A DNA stretch of 64,000 nucleotides, taken from positions 1 to 64,000 of the forward strand of contig JBFWQE010000006.1 in NCBI GenBank assembly GCA_050249615.1. The letters run 5' to 3'. The notes under the pieces are model-generated. The model ran no database searches, was not told where the DNA came from, and worked only from the letters and a program-made list of their open reading frames with translations. Of this stretch, positions 10,934 through 19,111 are shown one piece after another; position 1 is the stretch's first letter, and each line of letters begins with the position of its first letter. Both the position numbers and the translations under genes were made by a program. This DNA comes from VFZN01 sp050249615 (lineage in GTDB: Bacteria; Acidobacteriota; Vicinamibacteria; Vicinamibacterales; UBA2999).

Positions 10934-12321
10934 TGGCCGACCACTATTCCCCCGAGCGTCGCACGGCGCTGGTGCTGAACGGGACCGGCGCCGACGGCGC
11001 GTACCACGCGGGCGTTCTCCGCGCGCTTCACGAAACGGGCATCAAGGTCGACCTCGTCTGCGGCCGCGGCATCGGCGCGCTCGGGGCCGTGCTCTACGCC
11101 ATCGACGGCGCCGCGCCCCTCTGGGACAGCGGCGGCGTCTGGCGCAGCCCGGCGCCCCGCACGTTCTACCGGTGGCGATGGACGTTCCGGTGGCTCCGCC
11201 TGCTGCTGTGGGCGGCGCTGGCCGTGTTCGCCGCACCCGCGGCCGCGCTCCTGCTCGTGGCTGCCATCTACCCCGTCGCGATGGCACTCGGCATGGCCGG
11301 GCTGGAACAGGGGGCGGAGCTCGCGCGCCGTGCGCTGGCCGCCGTGGGCTCGGCCTTCTCCCAGGAGGCCCTGCCGACCTGGGTGCCACGCCTGGTGACC
11401 CTCATTGCCCTCGCGGGCCTGGTCGTGCTGGCCGCGGGCCTGGCGCTTCACGCATGGCGAGCCCCCGTCCGGCGGAGCGCGGCCGCGCACGCGCTCTGGT
11501 CGCTGCTCGGCGCCCCGGTGGACGCGTCGCGCGCCATTGACGCGGGAACATCCGCGCTCTGGAGCATCCTGCGCGGCGGGGCGAGGCTGCGAGCACCGGA
11601 TCCGCGCGATCTGAGCCGCCGCTATGCGGACCTGCTCGCCGAGAACCTGGGCCATCCCGGCTTTCGCGAGCTCATCCTCGTGGTGCACGATCTCGACGCG
11701 CGCCGGGACATGGTCTTCGGCCTGGTGCGCGAGCCGTATCGCAAGACGCTCTTTGGCGCGACGACCGCCGCGTCGAGCCGGCGCGCCGAGGCGCACGACC
11801 TCGCGGGCGTGGCCCGCGACCATCTGGCCGACGTCCTCGGCGCCGCGCTGACGCTGCCCGGGGTGTCCGAGCCCCGCGTGATCGGCTTTGCGCCGGATGC
11901 CTATTGGAGAGGGGAGTCGCACCGCCTGGCCGATCGCACCGCCGCGGTCGGCCGTGTCATCGAGGAGGCCGCGGCCGCGGGGGCGGAGCAGCTCATCGTC
12001 GTGTCGGCGGCGCCCGACGTTCCCGGGCCGCACGCGCTGAGGCTGGCGCGCACCGACGGCATGGGGCGCATCGCGGAGCAGCTGGCGAGCGCCGAGACCG
12101 CGGCCCTCGGTGATGCCCTGCGCCACCTGCAGCATCGCGTGCCGCTCACGTACGTGATCAGGCCGGCGCACAACCCCGTGCGGCCGCTGGACCTGGCCGG
12201 CGCCTGGGACGAGGGCTCGGACCGCCGACACACGCTCGACGAGCTGATGGAGCACGGCTACGAGGATGCCTACCGGCAGTTCATCGAGCCGATCCTCGGC
12301 GCGAGCGGCGAACGGATGTAG
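10933..12321 (+). CDS. Patatin-like membrane protein lacking the catalytic serine
   Basis: A 462-residue protein. The N-terminus resembles a patatin phospholipase: an oxyanion-type loop GTGADGAYHAGVLRAL (residues 17-32), then the nucleophile elbow as Gly-Arg-Gly-Ile-Gly at 44-48, where patatins have Gly-x-Ser-x-Gly. The Ser is Gly, so hydrolase activity is unlikely. Two hydrophobic stretches (about 92-120 and 140-165) suggest membrane insertion, unlike soluble patatins. The C-terminal half has further patatin-like surroundings (ELILVVHDLDARRD, QLIVVSAAPD). GTG 10933 overlaps the greA stop by one base. The fold assignment is moderately sure and the function is unknown. Confidence 0.65.
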   Translation: MADHYSPERRTALVLNGTGADGAYHAGVLRALHETGIKVDLVCGRGIGALGAVLYAIDGAAPLWDSGGVWRSPAPRTFYRWRWTFRWLRLLLWAALAVFAAPAAALLLVAAIYPVAMALGMAGLEQGAELARRALAAVGSAFSQEALPTWVPRLVTLIALAGLVVLAAGLALHAWRAPVRRSAAAHALWSLLGAPVDASRAIDAGTSALWSILRGGARLRAPDPRDLSRRYADLLAENLGHPGFRELILVVHDLDARRDMVFGLVREPYRKTLFGATTAASSRRAEAHDLAGVARDHLADVLGAALTLPGVSEPRVIGFAPDAYWRGESHRLADRTAAVGRVIEEAAAAGAEQLIVVSAAPDVPGPHALRLARTDGMGRIAEQLASAETAALGDALRHLQHRVPLTYVIRPAHNPVRPLDLAGAWDEGSDRRHTLDELMEHGYEDAYRQFIEPILGASGERM

Positions 12322-12345
12322 TTGCCTGGCAGGAGGAGGGCGGGG

Positions 12346-13509
12346 ATGCGGAAGAGCACGGAGCTGATTCACACGGGCGAGCGCGTGACCTCAGGGGTCA
12401 CGCCCTCGTTGACCACGCCCATCTACGAGACGAGCACGTTCGTCTTCGAGTCGGCCGCGGAGGTCCAGGCCTACCAGGCAGGCCAATCCTCCGGCTACCT
12501 CTATTCGCGGTACGAGAATCCCACCGTCGTGGCGGTCGAGGAGAAGCTCGCGGCCGTGGAAGGCGCGGAGCAGTCGCTGCTCTTCAGCTCGGGCCAGGCG
12601 GCCACGACCCACGTGCTGCTGACCCTGCTGCAGCAGGGTGACGAGGTCGTCTGCAGCGGGGCCATCTACGGCGGGACGCATCACCTCATCACGGATCTGC
12701 TGCCGCGCTTCGGCATCGTCGGGCGGTTCGTCACCCTGGAGGAACTGGCCGACCCGGCGCGCGTGATCGGGCCGCACACGAAAGTCGTGTGGTTCGAGTC
12801 GCCCATCAACCCGACGCTGCGGTGCGTGGATGTCCGCGCGGTGGCCGCGGCGTGCCGGGCCGCCGGCGTCACGTCGGTGGTGGACAACACCTTTGCCTGC
12901 CCGCTGAACCAGCCGGTGCTCGCGATGGGCGTGGACATCTCGATGCAGAGCGCGACGAAGTACCTGAACGGGCACAGCGACGTGACGGCGGGGGTGCTGT
13001 CCGGCACGCGCGCGCGGCTCGAGCCCATCGCGAAGGCGCGGCGGCTGATGGGATCGGTCCTCGACCCGCAGCCCGCCTACGCCCTGGGCCGCGGTCTGAA
13101 GACGCTGCCCCTCCGCGTCGCCCGGCACAATGCGAATGCCTCGGCGGTGGCGACCGCGCTCGAGGCGCATCCCAGGATCGCGCGCGTCTACTACCCGGGG
13201 CTGCCCTCGCATCCCGACCACGACATCGCACGCCGTCAGATGTCCGGCTTCGGCGGCATGGTGACCATCGACGTGCGGGGCGGGCAGGAGGCGGCGTTCG
13301 CGGCCTTCGACCGGCTGAAGGTCGTCAAGCGCGCCGCCAGCCTCGGGGGCGTGGAGAGCATCTGCAGCCTGCCGATCCTCACGTCGCACACCGGCCTGTC
13401 GGACGAGGAGCTGGCGCGGGCCGGCGTGTCGCGCGGCATGATCCGCCTCTCGATCGGGCTCGAGGATCCGCAGGACTTGATCGAGGATCTGGATCAGGCG
13501 CTGGGATAA
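12346..13509 (+). CDS. Trans-sulfuration family PLP enzyme (cystathionine gamma-synthase or methionine gamma-lyase type)
   Basis: A 387-residue Cys/Met-metabolism PLP enzyme. Seen: YSRYENPTVVAVEEKLAAVEG, the PLP-ring region SSGQAATTHVLL, and the Schiff-base Lys205 in SATKYLNGHSDVTAGV. The C-terminus SLGGVESICSLP...RLSIGLED is typical. It could be cystathionine gamma-synthase, gamma-lyase, O-acylhomoserine sulfhydrylase or methionine gamma-lyase; the family does not separate by eye. The start is ATG 12346 because AGGAGGAGG lies 8 bases upstream; a TTG at 12322 is less likely. Monocistronic by context, followed by a palindrome cluster. Confidence 0.88.
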   Translation: MRKSTELIHTGERVTSGVTPSLTTPIYETSTFVFESAAEVQAYQAGQSSGYLYSRYENPTVVAVEEKLAAVEGAEQSLLFSSGQAATTHVLLTLLQQGDEVVCSGAIYGGTHHLITDLLPRFGIVGRFVTLEELADPARVIGPHTKVVWFESPINPTLRCVDVRAVAAACRAAGVTSVVDNTFACPLNQPVLAMGVDISMQSATKYLNGHSDVTAGVLSGTRARLEPIAKARRLMGSVLDPQPAYALGRGLKTLPLRVARHNANASAVATALEAHPRIARVYYPGLPSHPDHDIARRQMSGFGGMVTIDVRGGQEAAFAAFDRLKVVKRAASLGGVESICSLPILTSHTGLSDEELARAGVSRGMIRLSIGLEDPQDLIEDLDQALG

Positions 13510-13510
13510 G

Positions 13511-13706
13511 GCCGGCGCTTCGCGCCGGTGGGGCCCCCGGTGGGCCGGCGCTCGGCGCCGGCAGGGCCTGCGGTGGCCGCTCGCTTCGCTCGCGTGGGGC
13601 CGGAGACCTTCTTCGCTGGACAAACCGCACCCTGCTCAAGCGAGGACCCACCGGCGCGGAGCGCCGGCCCACCCGCAGGGCCCCCACCGGCGCGTCAGCG
13701 CCGGCC
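13511..13706. repeat. Cluster of four CCGGCGC-loop-GCGCCGG palindromes
   Basis: The 202-bp space between two convergent genes contains four hairpins of the form CCGGCGC-(3-4 nt)-GCGCCGG at 13512-13528, 13544-13562, 13651-13667 and 13687-13704, arranged as two left and two right copies so that the whole block is also a large imperfect inverted repeat. There is no U-run. The layout resembles REP/BIME elements and could also act as a two-way transcription stop. Confidence 0.8.
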
Positions 13707-13711
13707 TCCCC

Positions 13712-15121
13712 TCAGCGCGCGGGCTGCTTCACCTCGTGCAGGAAGTCCAGCACGAGCTCCAGGATGCGCTGGTTGATGCGGCTGCCCTCGTAGGTGCCGA
13801 ACTTGCGCTGGAACGCCTCGAGGGGCACGACGGCCTTGGCCATGGTGCGGTGACCGCCGGCGCTGCCGATGTCGTTGAACCAGCGGCGGACGAAGTCGCC
13901 GGCGTTGCGCGAGTAGCCCAGGTTGCGCACCGACACGGTGAACGTGTCGTTCACCACGCCGGACACGATGGTCCACTGGACGTCCTCGAGCTGCAGGTAG
14001 AAATCGGCCACGTAGGGCACGAAGTCCTCACGGGGCGGCTCGCCGAGGAACGCGCAGAAGACGTGCTCCACCAGGCGGCCGGTCTGCCAGGCCTTGATGA
14101 CGTAGTCGAGCCGCTCGGCGGTGATTTCCGATCCCTCCATCTTTCGCACCATCGTCGCGTCGGCCCGCGGGTAGAGGTACGAGAAGGCGTCGAGGTCGGC
14201 GTTGTTGGCCTGCCGGTTGAAGAACAGCGTGTCCGACTTGATGGCGTAGAGCATCGCCGTGGCGGTGCGTTCGGAGATGTCGATGTCGACGGCCCGGAGG
14301 TGCTCGGTGAGGATGGTGGAGGTGGAGCCGTAATCCGGGCGGATGTCCTTGTAGACGGCGGTGTAGCCCGACTGCTCGGGGTGGTGATCGATCACCAGGT
14401 CGGCGTGCGGCAACAGGCCCGGGAAGTAGTGCGGCTGCACGTCCACGAGCGCGACCTTGTCGAACGCGGCGAACTGGTCGGGGGTGACGAGCTCGTAGCC
14501 GAGATCCAGCAGCTTCACCATGCGCTGGTTCTCGGGGCGCGTCACGCCCTGCAGGCAGCCGATGATGGCCGTCTGGCGTGTCCGGCGCAGCAGGCTGCGC
14601 AGCGCAAGGCCGCTGGCCAGGGCGTCGGGGTCGGGATCGTTGTGGGTGAGGATGAGGACGCGGTCCGCGTCGCGGAAGTAGTGCTGGTACTGCTGCACCT
14701 TCTGGCGGGTCACCGACCGGCCCAGCTCGGCCAGCAGGGGCGCCTCGACCAGCTCGGCCAGGGTGAGCGTGTTCACGTCGGGGAAGTCGGTCCTGAGCGC
14801 CTCGGCCTTCTTCATCTCGTCCGGGCGCGTGCCGAGCACGTAGACCAGGGTGCCGCCGGCGCCAACCACGGCGTCGAGCACCTTGCGCAGGCCCTTCCGC
14901 CCGTTGTCTTCGATCAGCACGACGGTCCCGGGGGTCAGGTCGGCCTTGACGAAACTGTCGAGGCGCTGGGGGTCCGCGATGCTGATCGGTAGTCCCGTAT
15001 CGTCCACGCGGCGGGCGAATGCCGCGCTTTCCACCATCAGCTCGACGTCGGCGTGGGGAGCCAGGACTGCCTCGAGGAGCCGGGCCACCAGCTCCGTGTG
15101 ACAGACCACGAGACAACGCAC
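13712..15121 (-). CDS. DHH-family phosphoesterase (NrnA-like) with N-terminal Rossmann-like domain
   Basis: A 469-residue protein. The C-terminal two thirds is a DHH/DHHA1 phosphoesterase: NDPDPDALASG (about 159), DHHPEQSGYT (about 243) and the DHHA1 signature GSAGGHRTMAKA. NrnA-like members degrade short oligonucleotides, pAp or cyclic dinucleotides. The first 130 residues (VRCLVVCHTELVARLLEAVL, then VVLIEDNGRKGLRKVLDAVV) look like a TrkA-N/RCK-type nucleotide-binding domain, making this about 150 residues longer than plain NrnA. The GTG at 15121 is the best available start; a longer upstream frame runs through tandem repeats. Divergent from the VWA gene. Confidence 0.82.
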   Translation of the reverse strand: MRCLVVCHTELVARLLEAVLAPHADVELMVESAAFARRVDDTGLPISIADPQRLDSFVKADLTPGTVVLIEDNGRKGLRKVLDAVVGAGGTLVYVLGTRPDEMKKAEALRTDFPDVNTLTLAELVEAPLLAELGRSVTRQKVQQYQHYFRDADRVLILTHNDPDPDALASGLALRSLLRRTRQTAIIGCLQGVTRPENQRMVKLLDLGYELVTPDQFAAFDKVALVDVQPHYFPGLLPHADLVIDHHPEQSGYTAVYKDIRPDYGSTSTILTEHLRAVDIDISERTATAMLYAIKSDTLFFNRQANNADLDAFSYLYPRADATMVRKMEGSEITAERLDYVIKAWQTGRLVEHVFCAFLGEPPREDFVPYVADFYLQLEDVQWTIVSGVVNDTFTVSVRNLGYSRNAGDFVRRWFNDIGSAGGHRTMAKAVVPLEAFQRKFGTYEGSRINQRILELVLDFLHEVKQPAR

Positions 15122-15132
15122 AGACCCCGATG

Positions 15133-15257
15133 ATAACGCAGATGGCGCGTAGATAACGCAGATGGCGCGTAGATAACGCAGATGGCGCAGATAACGCAGA
15201 TAACGCAGATGGCGCAGATAGTGCAGATGGTGTGGATCGCGGATGGCGCGCAGATGG
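15133..15257. repeat. 9-bp tandem repeat array (ATAACGCAG / ATGGCGCAG)
   Basis: About a dozen 9-11-bp units alternating ATAACGCAG and ATGGCGCAG, two of them with an extra GTAG end, fill the divergent space between the DHH and VWA genes. One inverted copy lies at 15305-15321 (reverse complement contains CGCAGATGGCGGAG), so a long hairpin could form. Frames through the array are low-complexity and are not treated as coding. Confidence 0.85.
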
Positions 15258-15325
15258 CCGCCGGCCCCGCGCATCAACGGCGCCGCCTGGCCCATCGACG
15301 TCGTCTCCGCCATCTGCGTTTCGGG

Positions 15326-15331
15326 TACTAT
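15326..15331 (+). promoter_or_regulatory. -10-like TACTAT just before the VWA gene
   Basis: GGGTACTATCC places TACTAT only 6 bases before the ATG at 15338, so transcription from it would give a leaderless mRNA. The preceding G-rich bases fit an extended -10. No ribosome-binding site is visible. Confidence 0.4.
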
Positions 15332-15337
15332 CCGTGT

Positions 15338-16240
15338 ATGGGCCGCGGGCTTCTCGGCGCGTCGTTGTTGATGGCGGCCTCGACCGGGCTCGCGGCCGAG
15401 CAGGTGGTGTTCCGGGCCGGCATCGACCTGGTCACCTTCGGCGTCACCGTGACCGACCGGCGCGGCAACCTCGTCACCGACCTCGGGCTGGACGATTTCG
15501 AGATCGTCGAGGACGGGCGCAGGCAGGAGGTCCGGTACTTCTCGCCCGGCGGAGGCGAGGAGACGCTCAGCCGCCTGCACCCCGGCCTCATGCTCGATAC
15601 CAGCGCCAGCATGGAGCGGGATCTCAGCCTGGCGCGCAGCGCCGCGATCAAGTTCCTGAATCTCCTGCCGCAGTCCGAGGACATCACGCTGGTGGACTTC
15701 GACACGGAGGTCCGCGTCACGCGCTACCCGCAGCGCGACTTCCCGCGCGTGGTCGAGCGCATTCGCAACCGGAAACCGGAGGGATGGACCGCCCTCTACG
15801 ACGCGCTCGGCGTCTACCTGGACGGCGCCTCCTCGCAGTCCGGCCGTCCCGTGCTGGTGATGTACACCGACGGCGCCGACTCGCGCTCCAGCCTCTCCTA
15901 TGGGGAAACGCTGGAACTGCTGAGGGCCTCGCACACCACCGTCTATGCCGTGGGCCTGGTGGAGCACAGCGGGAGCCTCCGGATGGAATCGCGACTGCGG
16001 CTCCAGCAAATGGCCGAGACCACCGGTGGGCAGGCGTTCTTCCCCTCGCGCCTCGAGGACCTGGACGCCACGTATCGGAAGGTGCTGGACGAGATCCGCG
16101 CGCAGTACCAGCTGGGCTATGCCTCCACCAACGCCGCCACCGACGGCCAGTGGCGCAGGGTGGAGGTGAAGGTGAAGCGGCCTGGCGTGAAGGTGCGCAC
16201 CCGCAAGGGGTACTTCGCCGCGTACAAACCGTCACGGTAA
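15338..16240 (+). CDS. Secreted VWFA-related domain protein (acidobacterial type)
   Basis: A 300-residue exported protein with a short signal peptide (LLGASLLMAASTGLAAEQ). The N-terminal region (GIDLVTFGVTVTDRRGNLV, then LDDFEIVEDGRRQEVRYF) and the von Willebrand A fold with MIDAS motif Asp-Thr-Ser-Ala-Ser at 87-91 match the VWFA-related family known mainly from Acidobacteria, which is one reason for the taxonomic guess. The C-terminus ends with the family's RRVEVKVKRPGVKVRTRKGYF block. It probably binds a divalent metal and a protein partner at the cell surface; partners are unknown. Start ATG 15338 fits the signal peptide; the longer frame passes through repeats. Confidence 0.88.
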   Translation: MGRGLLGASLLMAASTGLAAEQVVFRAGIDLVTFGVTVTDRRGNLVTDLGLDDFEIVEDGRRQEVRYFSPGGGEETLSRLHPGLMLDTSASMERDLSLARSAAIKFLNLLPQSEDITLVDFDTEVRVTRYPQRDFPRVVERIRNRKPEGWTALYDALGVYLDGASSQSGRPVLVMYTDGADSRSSLSYGETLELLRASHTTVYAVGLVEHSGSLRMESRLRLQQMAETTGGQAFFPSRLEDLDATYRKVLDEIRAQYQLGYASTNAATDGQWRRVEVKVKRPGVKVRTRKGYFAAYKPSR

Positions 16241-16307
16241 GGACAGGCCGTGCGGCCGGCCGGGCCTGGGCTCTGTGGTACCATGAGGGGTTCCTCCTGT
16301 CACGCGT

Positions 16308-18329
16308 ATGCCGTCCGTCTACGATCGGTTCCACCTCACGTCCGAGTTCGAGCTGCGAGGCGACCAGGTCCGCGCCGTGCCGGAGCTCGTGGACGGCCTC
16401 GAGCGCGGGGACAGGCACCAGGTCCTGCTGGGCGTCACCGGGTCGGGCAAGACGTATACGATGGCGCAGGTCATCGCGCGCGTGAACCGCCCCACGCTGG
16501 TGATGGCGCACAACAAGACCCTGGCGGCACAGCTGTTCCAGGAGTTCCGGCGCTTCTTCCCGGAGAACGCCGTCGAGTACTTCGTCAGCTATTACGACTA
16601 CTACCAGCCCGAAGCCTACGTGCCGTCCAGCGACACGTACATCGAGAAGGAATCGACCATCAACGACGAGATCGACCGCATGCGGCTGTCGGCCACCCGG
16701 TCGCTCTTCGAACGCCGCGACGTCATCATCGTCGCCAGCGTGTCGTGCATCTACGGCCTGGGTTCGCCCGAGGCGTACTACGGGATGGTCCTGCCTCTCG
16801 AGCGGGGCCAGCGGATTGGCCGCGACCAGATCCTGCGCAAGCTCGTCGAAATCCAGTACGAGCGCAACGACATGGAGTTCGGCCGCGGCACCTTCCGCGT
16901 CCGCGGCGACATCGTCGAGGTCTACCCGTCGTACGAGGAGGTGGCGCTCCGCATCGGGCTGTTCGGGGACGAGATCGACGAGCTGGTGTCGTTCGACCCG
17001 CTCACCGGCAAGGCCTTCCGCCGCCACGATCGCACCGCGGTCTACCCGAAGTCACACTTCGTCACGAGCCGCGAGCGGCTGAAGCAGGCCGTCGAGACCA
17101 TCAAGGCCGAGCTCGCCGAGCGGCGGGGCGACCTCGAGCGCGAGGGCAAGCTCCTCGAGGCGCAGCGGCTCCACCAGCGGACGATGTTCGACCTGGAGAT
17201 GATCAAGGAGATCGGCTACTGCCACGGCATCGAGAACTACTCGCGGCACCTGACGGGCCGCCGGCCGGGCCAGCCGCCGCCGACGCTGCTCGACTACCTG
17301 CCCTCGGACGCGCTCGTGATCGTGGACGAGAGCCACCAGACGATCCCGCAGATCCGGGGGATGTACCACGGCGACCGCTCGCGCAAGGAGGTCCTCGTCG
17401 AGTACGGCTTCCGGCTGCCGTCGGCGCTCGACAACCGCCCGCTCAACTTCGAGGAGTGGGAGGAGCGGGTGCACCAGTTGATCTACGTGTCCGCGACGCC
17501 GGGCCCCTACGAGCTGCAGAAGTCGGGCGGCGTGGTCGTGGAGCAGGTCATCCGGCCCACCGGGCTCATGGATCCGCCCATCGAGGTGCGCCCGGTGAAG
17601 GGGCAGGTGGACGACCTGCTGGGCGAGATCCGCGCGCGAGCCGAGCGGGGGGAGCGCGTCCTGGTGACAACCCTCACCAAGCGCATGGCCGAAGACCTGA
17701 CGCAGTACTACCAGGAGCTGGGCGTGAAGGTCCGCTACCTGCACTCGGACATCGACACGCTCGAGCGGGTCGAGATCCTGCGGGACCTGCGGCGCGGCGT
17801 CTTCGACGTGCTGGTGGGCATCAACCTCCTCCGCGAGGGCCTGGACCTGCCGGAAGTCTCGCTGGTGGCCATCCTGGACGCCGACAAGGAGGGCTTCCTG
17901 CGGTCGGCCGGGGCGCTGATCCAGACCTCCGGCCGTGCGGCCCGCAACGTGAACGGGCAGGTGATCATGTACGCGGACGCGATGACCGACTCGATGAAGG
18001 CGGCCATCGGCGAGACCGGCCGGCGGCGGGCGCTGCAGGCCGCCTACAACGCCGAGCACGGCATCACGCCGACCACCATCGTGAAGTCCATCGACGACGT
18101 CCTGACCAGCATCTACGAGCGTGACTACCTGGGCGTGCCGGAGCCGGTGAGGCCTGGCGTGCCCGTCTTCCGGTCACAGGCCGAGCTCGATGCCCATCTC
18201 GCCGGCCTCGACAGGGAGATGCGCGCCGCCGCGGCGAACCTGGATTTCGAGAAGGCGGCCGCGCTGCGTGACCAGATCCGCGCCCTGAAGACGCGCGACC
18301 TCGGGCTGGGGGCGCCCGCGTTCTCGTGA
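16308..18329 (+). CDS. uvrB: Excinuclease ABC subunit B
   Basis: A 673-residue damage-recognition helicase of nucleotide excision repair, working with UvrA and UvrC. Walker A GVTGSGKT lies near residue 42, the DNA-wedging beta-hairpin YYDYYQPEAYVP near 95, the DEAD-like DESH box in VIVDESHQT, helicase motif VI as QTSGRAARN, and the C-terminal UVR coiled coil (LDFEKAAALRDQIRALK) that binds UvrC. The length is standard. A TACCAT -10-like hexamer is at 16279-16284. The last codons overlap the mlaE start as GTGA, so uvrB leads the lipid-transport operon in this genome. Confidence 0.97.
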   Translation: MPSVYDRFHLTSEFELRGDQVRAVPELVDGLERGDRHQVLLGVTGSGKTYTMAQVIARVNRPTLVMAHNKTLAAQLFQEFRRFFPENAVEYFVSYYDYYQPEAYVPSSDTYIEKESTINDEIDRMRLSATRSLFERRDVIIVASVSCIYGLGSPEAYYGMVLPLERGQRIGRDQILRKLVEIQYERNDMEFGRGTFRVRGDIVEVYPSYEEVALRIGLFGDEIDELVSFDPLTGKAFRRHDRTAVYPKSHFVTSRERLKQAVETIKAELAERRGDLEREGKLLEAQRLHQRTMFDLEMIKEIGYCHGIENYSRHLTGRRPGQPPPTLLDYLPSDALVIVDESHQTIPQIRGMYHGDRSRKEVLVEYGFRLPSALDNRPLNFEEWEERVHQLIYVSATPGPYELQKSGGVVVEQVIRPTGLMDPPIEVRPVKGQVDDLLGEIRARAERGERVLVTTLTKRMAEDLTQYYQELGVKVRYLHSDIDTLERVEILRDLRRGVFDVLVGINLLREGLDLPEVSLVAILDADKEGFLRSAGALIQTSGRAARNVNGQVIMYADAMTDSMKAAIGETGRRRALQAAYNAEHGITPTTIVKSIDDVLTSIYERDYLGVPEPVRPGVPVFRSQAELDAHLAGLDREMRAAAANLDFEKAAALRDQIRALKTRDLGLGAPAFS

Positions 18330-19111
18330 AGCGGCTGCTCGCGGGCTTCCTCGGTGAACGCCTCAAGGGCGCGTTGCTCGAGGTGCAGGAGTACGTGCGC
18401 CTGAACGTGGCGGTGGTGCGCGGCGCTGTCTCACGCCCGTTCTACGCGCACGACCTGGTCGAGCAGCTCGACGTGATCGGGCTCGGATCGCTCACCGTGG
18501 TGCTGCTCACCGGCTTCTTCACCGGCGCGGTGCTGGCGCTGCAGTCGGGGATGACGATGGACCAGTTCGGCGCGCGGCCCTACGTGGGGCGTCTCATCAG
18601 CGCCTCCATGATCAAGGAGCTGGGCCCGGTGCTGACGGCGCTGATGCTGGCCGGCCGCGTCGGCTCCGGCATCGCCGCGGAGCTGGGCTCGATGGTCGTG
18701 ACCGACCAGGTGAACGCCCTGCGCGCGCTCGGCACGGACCCCATCCGCAAGCTGGTGGTGCCCCGCGTGCTGGCCGGGTTCATCATGTGCCCGATCCTCA
18801 CCGTCATCGCCAACGCGGTGGGCCTGCTCGGCGGCTGGATCATCGCCACGTCGCAGCTGCGCGTGGCCTCGTCGGTGTACTGGCAATCCGTCGCGGAGGG
18901 CCTGTACCTCGAGGACATCTGGATGGGGCTCGTCAAGCCCTTCTTCCTCGGCGTCATCATCGTCACGATCGGGTGTCACGTGGGCCTGAGGACGAGTGGA
19001 GGGACGCAGGGCGTCGGCCGCTCGACGACCACCGCCGTCGTGGCCGCCTCGGTGACGGTGCTCGTGGTGGACTTCTTCCTGACGCGCCTGTTGATCTCGG
19101 TGCTGTTCTGA
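18326..19111 (+). CDS. mlaE: MlaE family ABC transporter permease
   Basis: A 261-residue inner-membrane permease of the Mla/MCE phospholipid transport system that maintains outer-membrane lipid asymmetry. Conserved family blocks are visible: GSLTVVLLTGFFTGAVLALQSG, REFG-type region as IKELGPVLTALMLAGRVGSGIAAELGSM, and the C-terminal GGTQGVGRSTTTAVV. GTG 18326 overlaps the uvrB stop and the stop shares one base with the mlaF ATG, giving tight coupling with the ATPase. Confidence 0.93.
   Translation: MKRLLAGFLGERLKGALLEVQEYVRLNVAVVRGAVSRPFYAHDLVEQLDVIGLGSLTVVLLTGFFTGAVLALQSGMTMDQFGARPYVGRLISASMIKELGPVLTALMLAGRVGSGIAAELGSMVVTDQVNALRALGTDPIRKLVVPRVLAGFIMCPILTVIANAVGLLGGWIIATSQLRVASSVYWQSVAEGLYLEDIWMGLVKPFFLGVIIVTIGCHVGLRTSGGTQGVGRSTTTAVVAASVTVLVVDFFLTRLLISVLF

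Noticed and set aside
15182..15337. An N-terminal extension of the VWA protein through the 9-bp array
   Set aside because: It would encode a low-complexity stretch in front of a proper signal peptide; ATG 15338 gives a sensible export signal.
15121..16009. Upstream extension of the DHH phosphoesterase to about 765 residues
   Set aside because: The added part is antisense to the VWA gene and passes through the repeat array; the protein similarity starts at the GTG at 15121.
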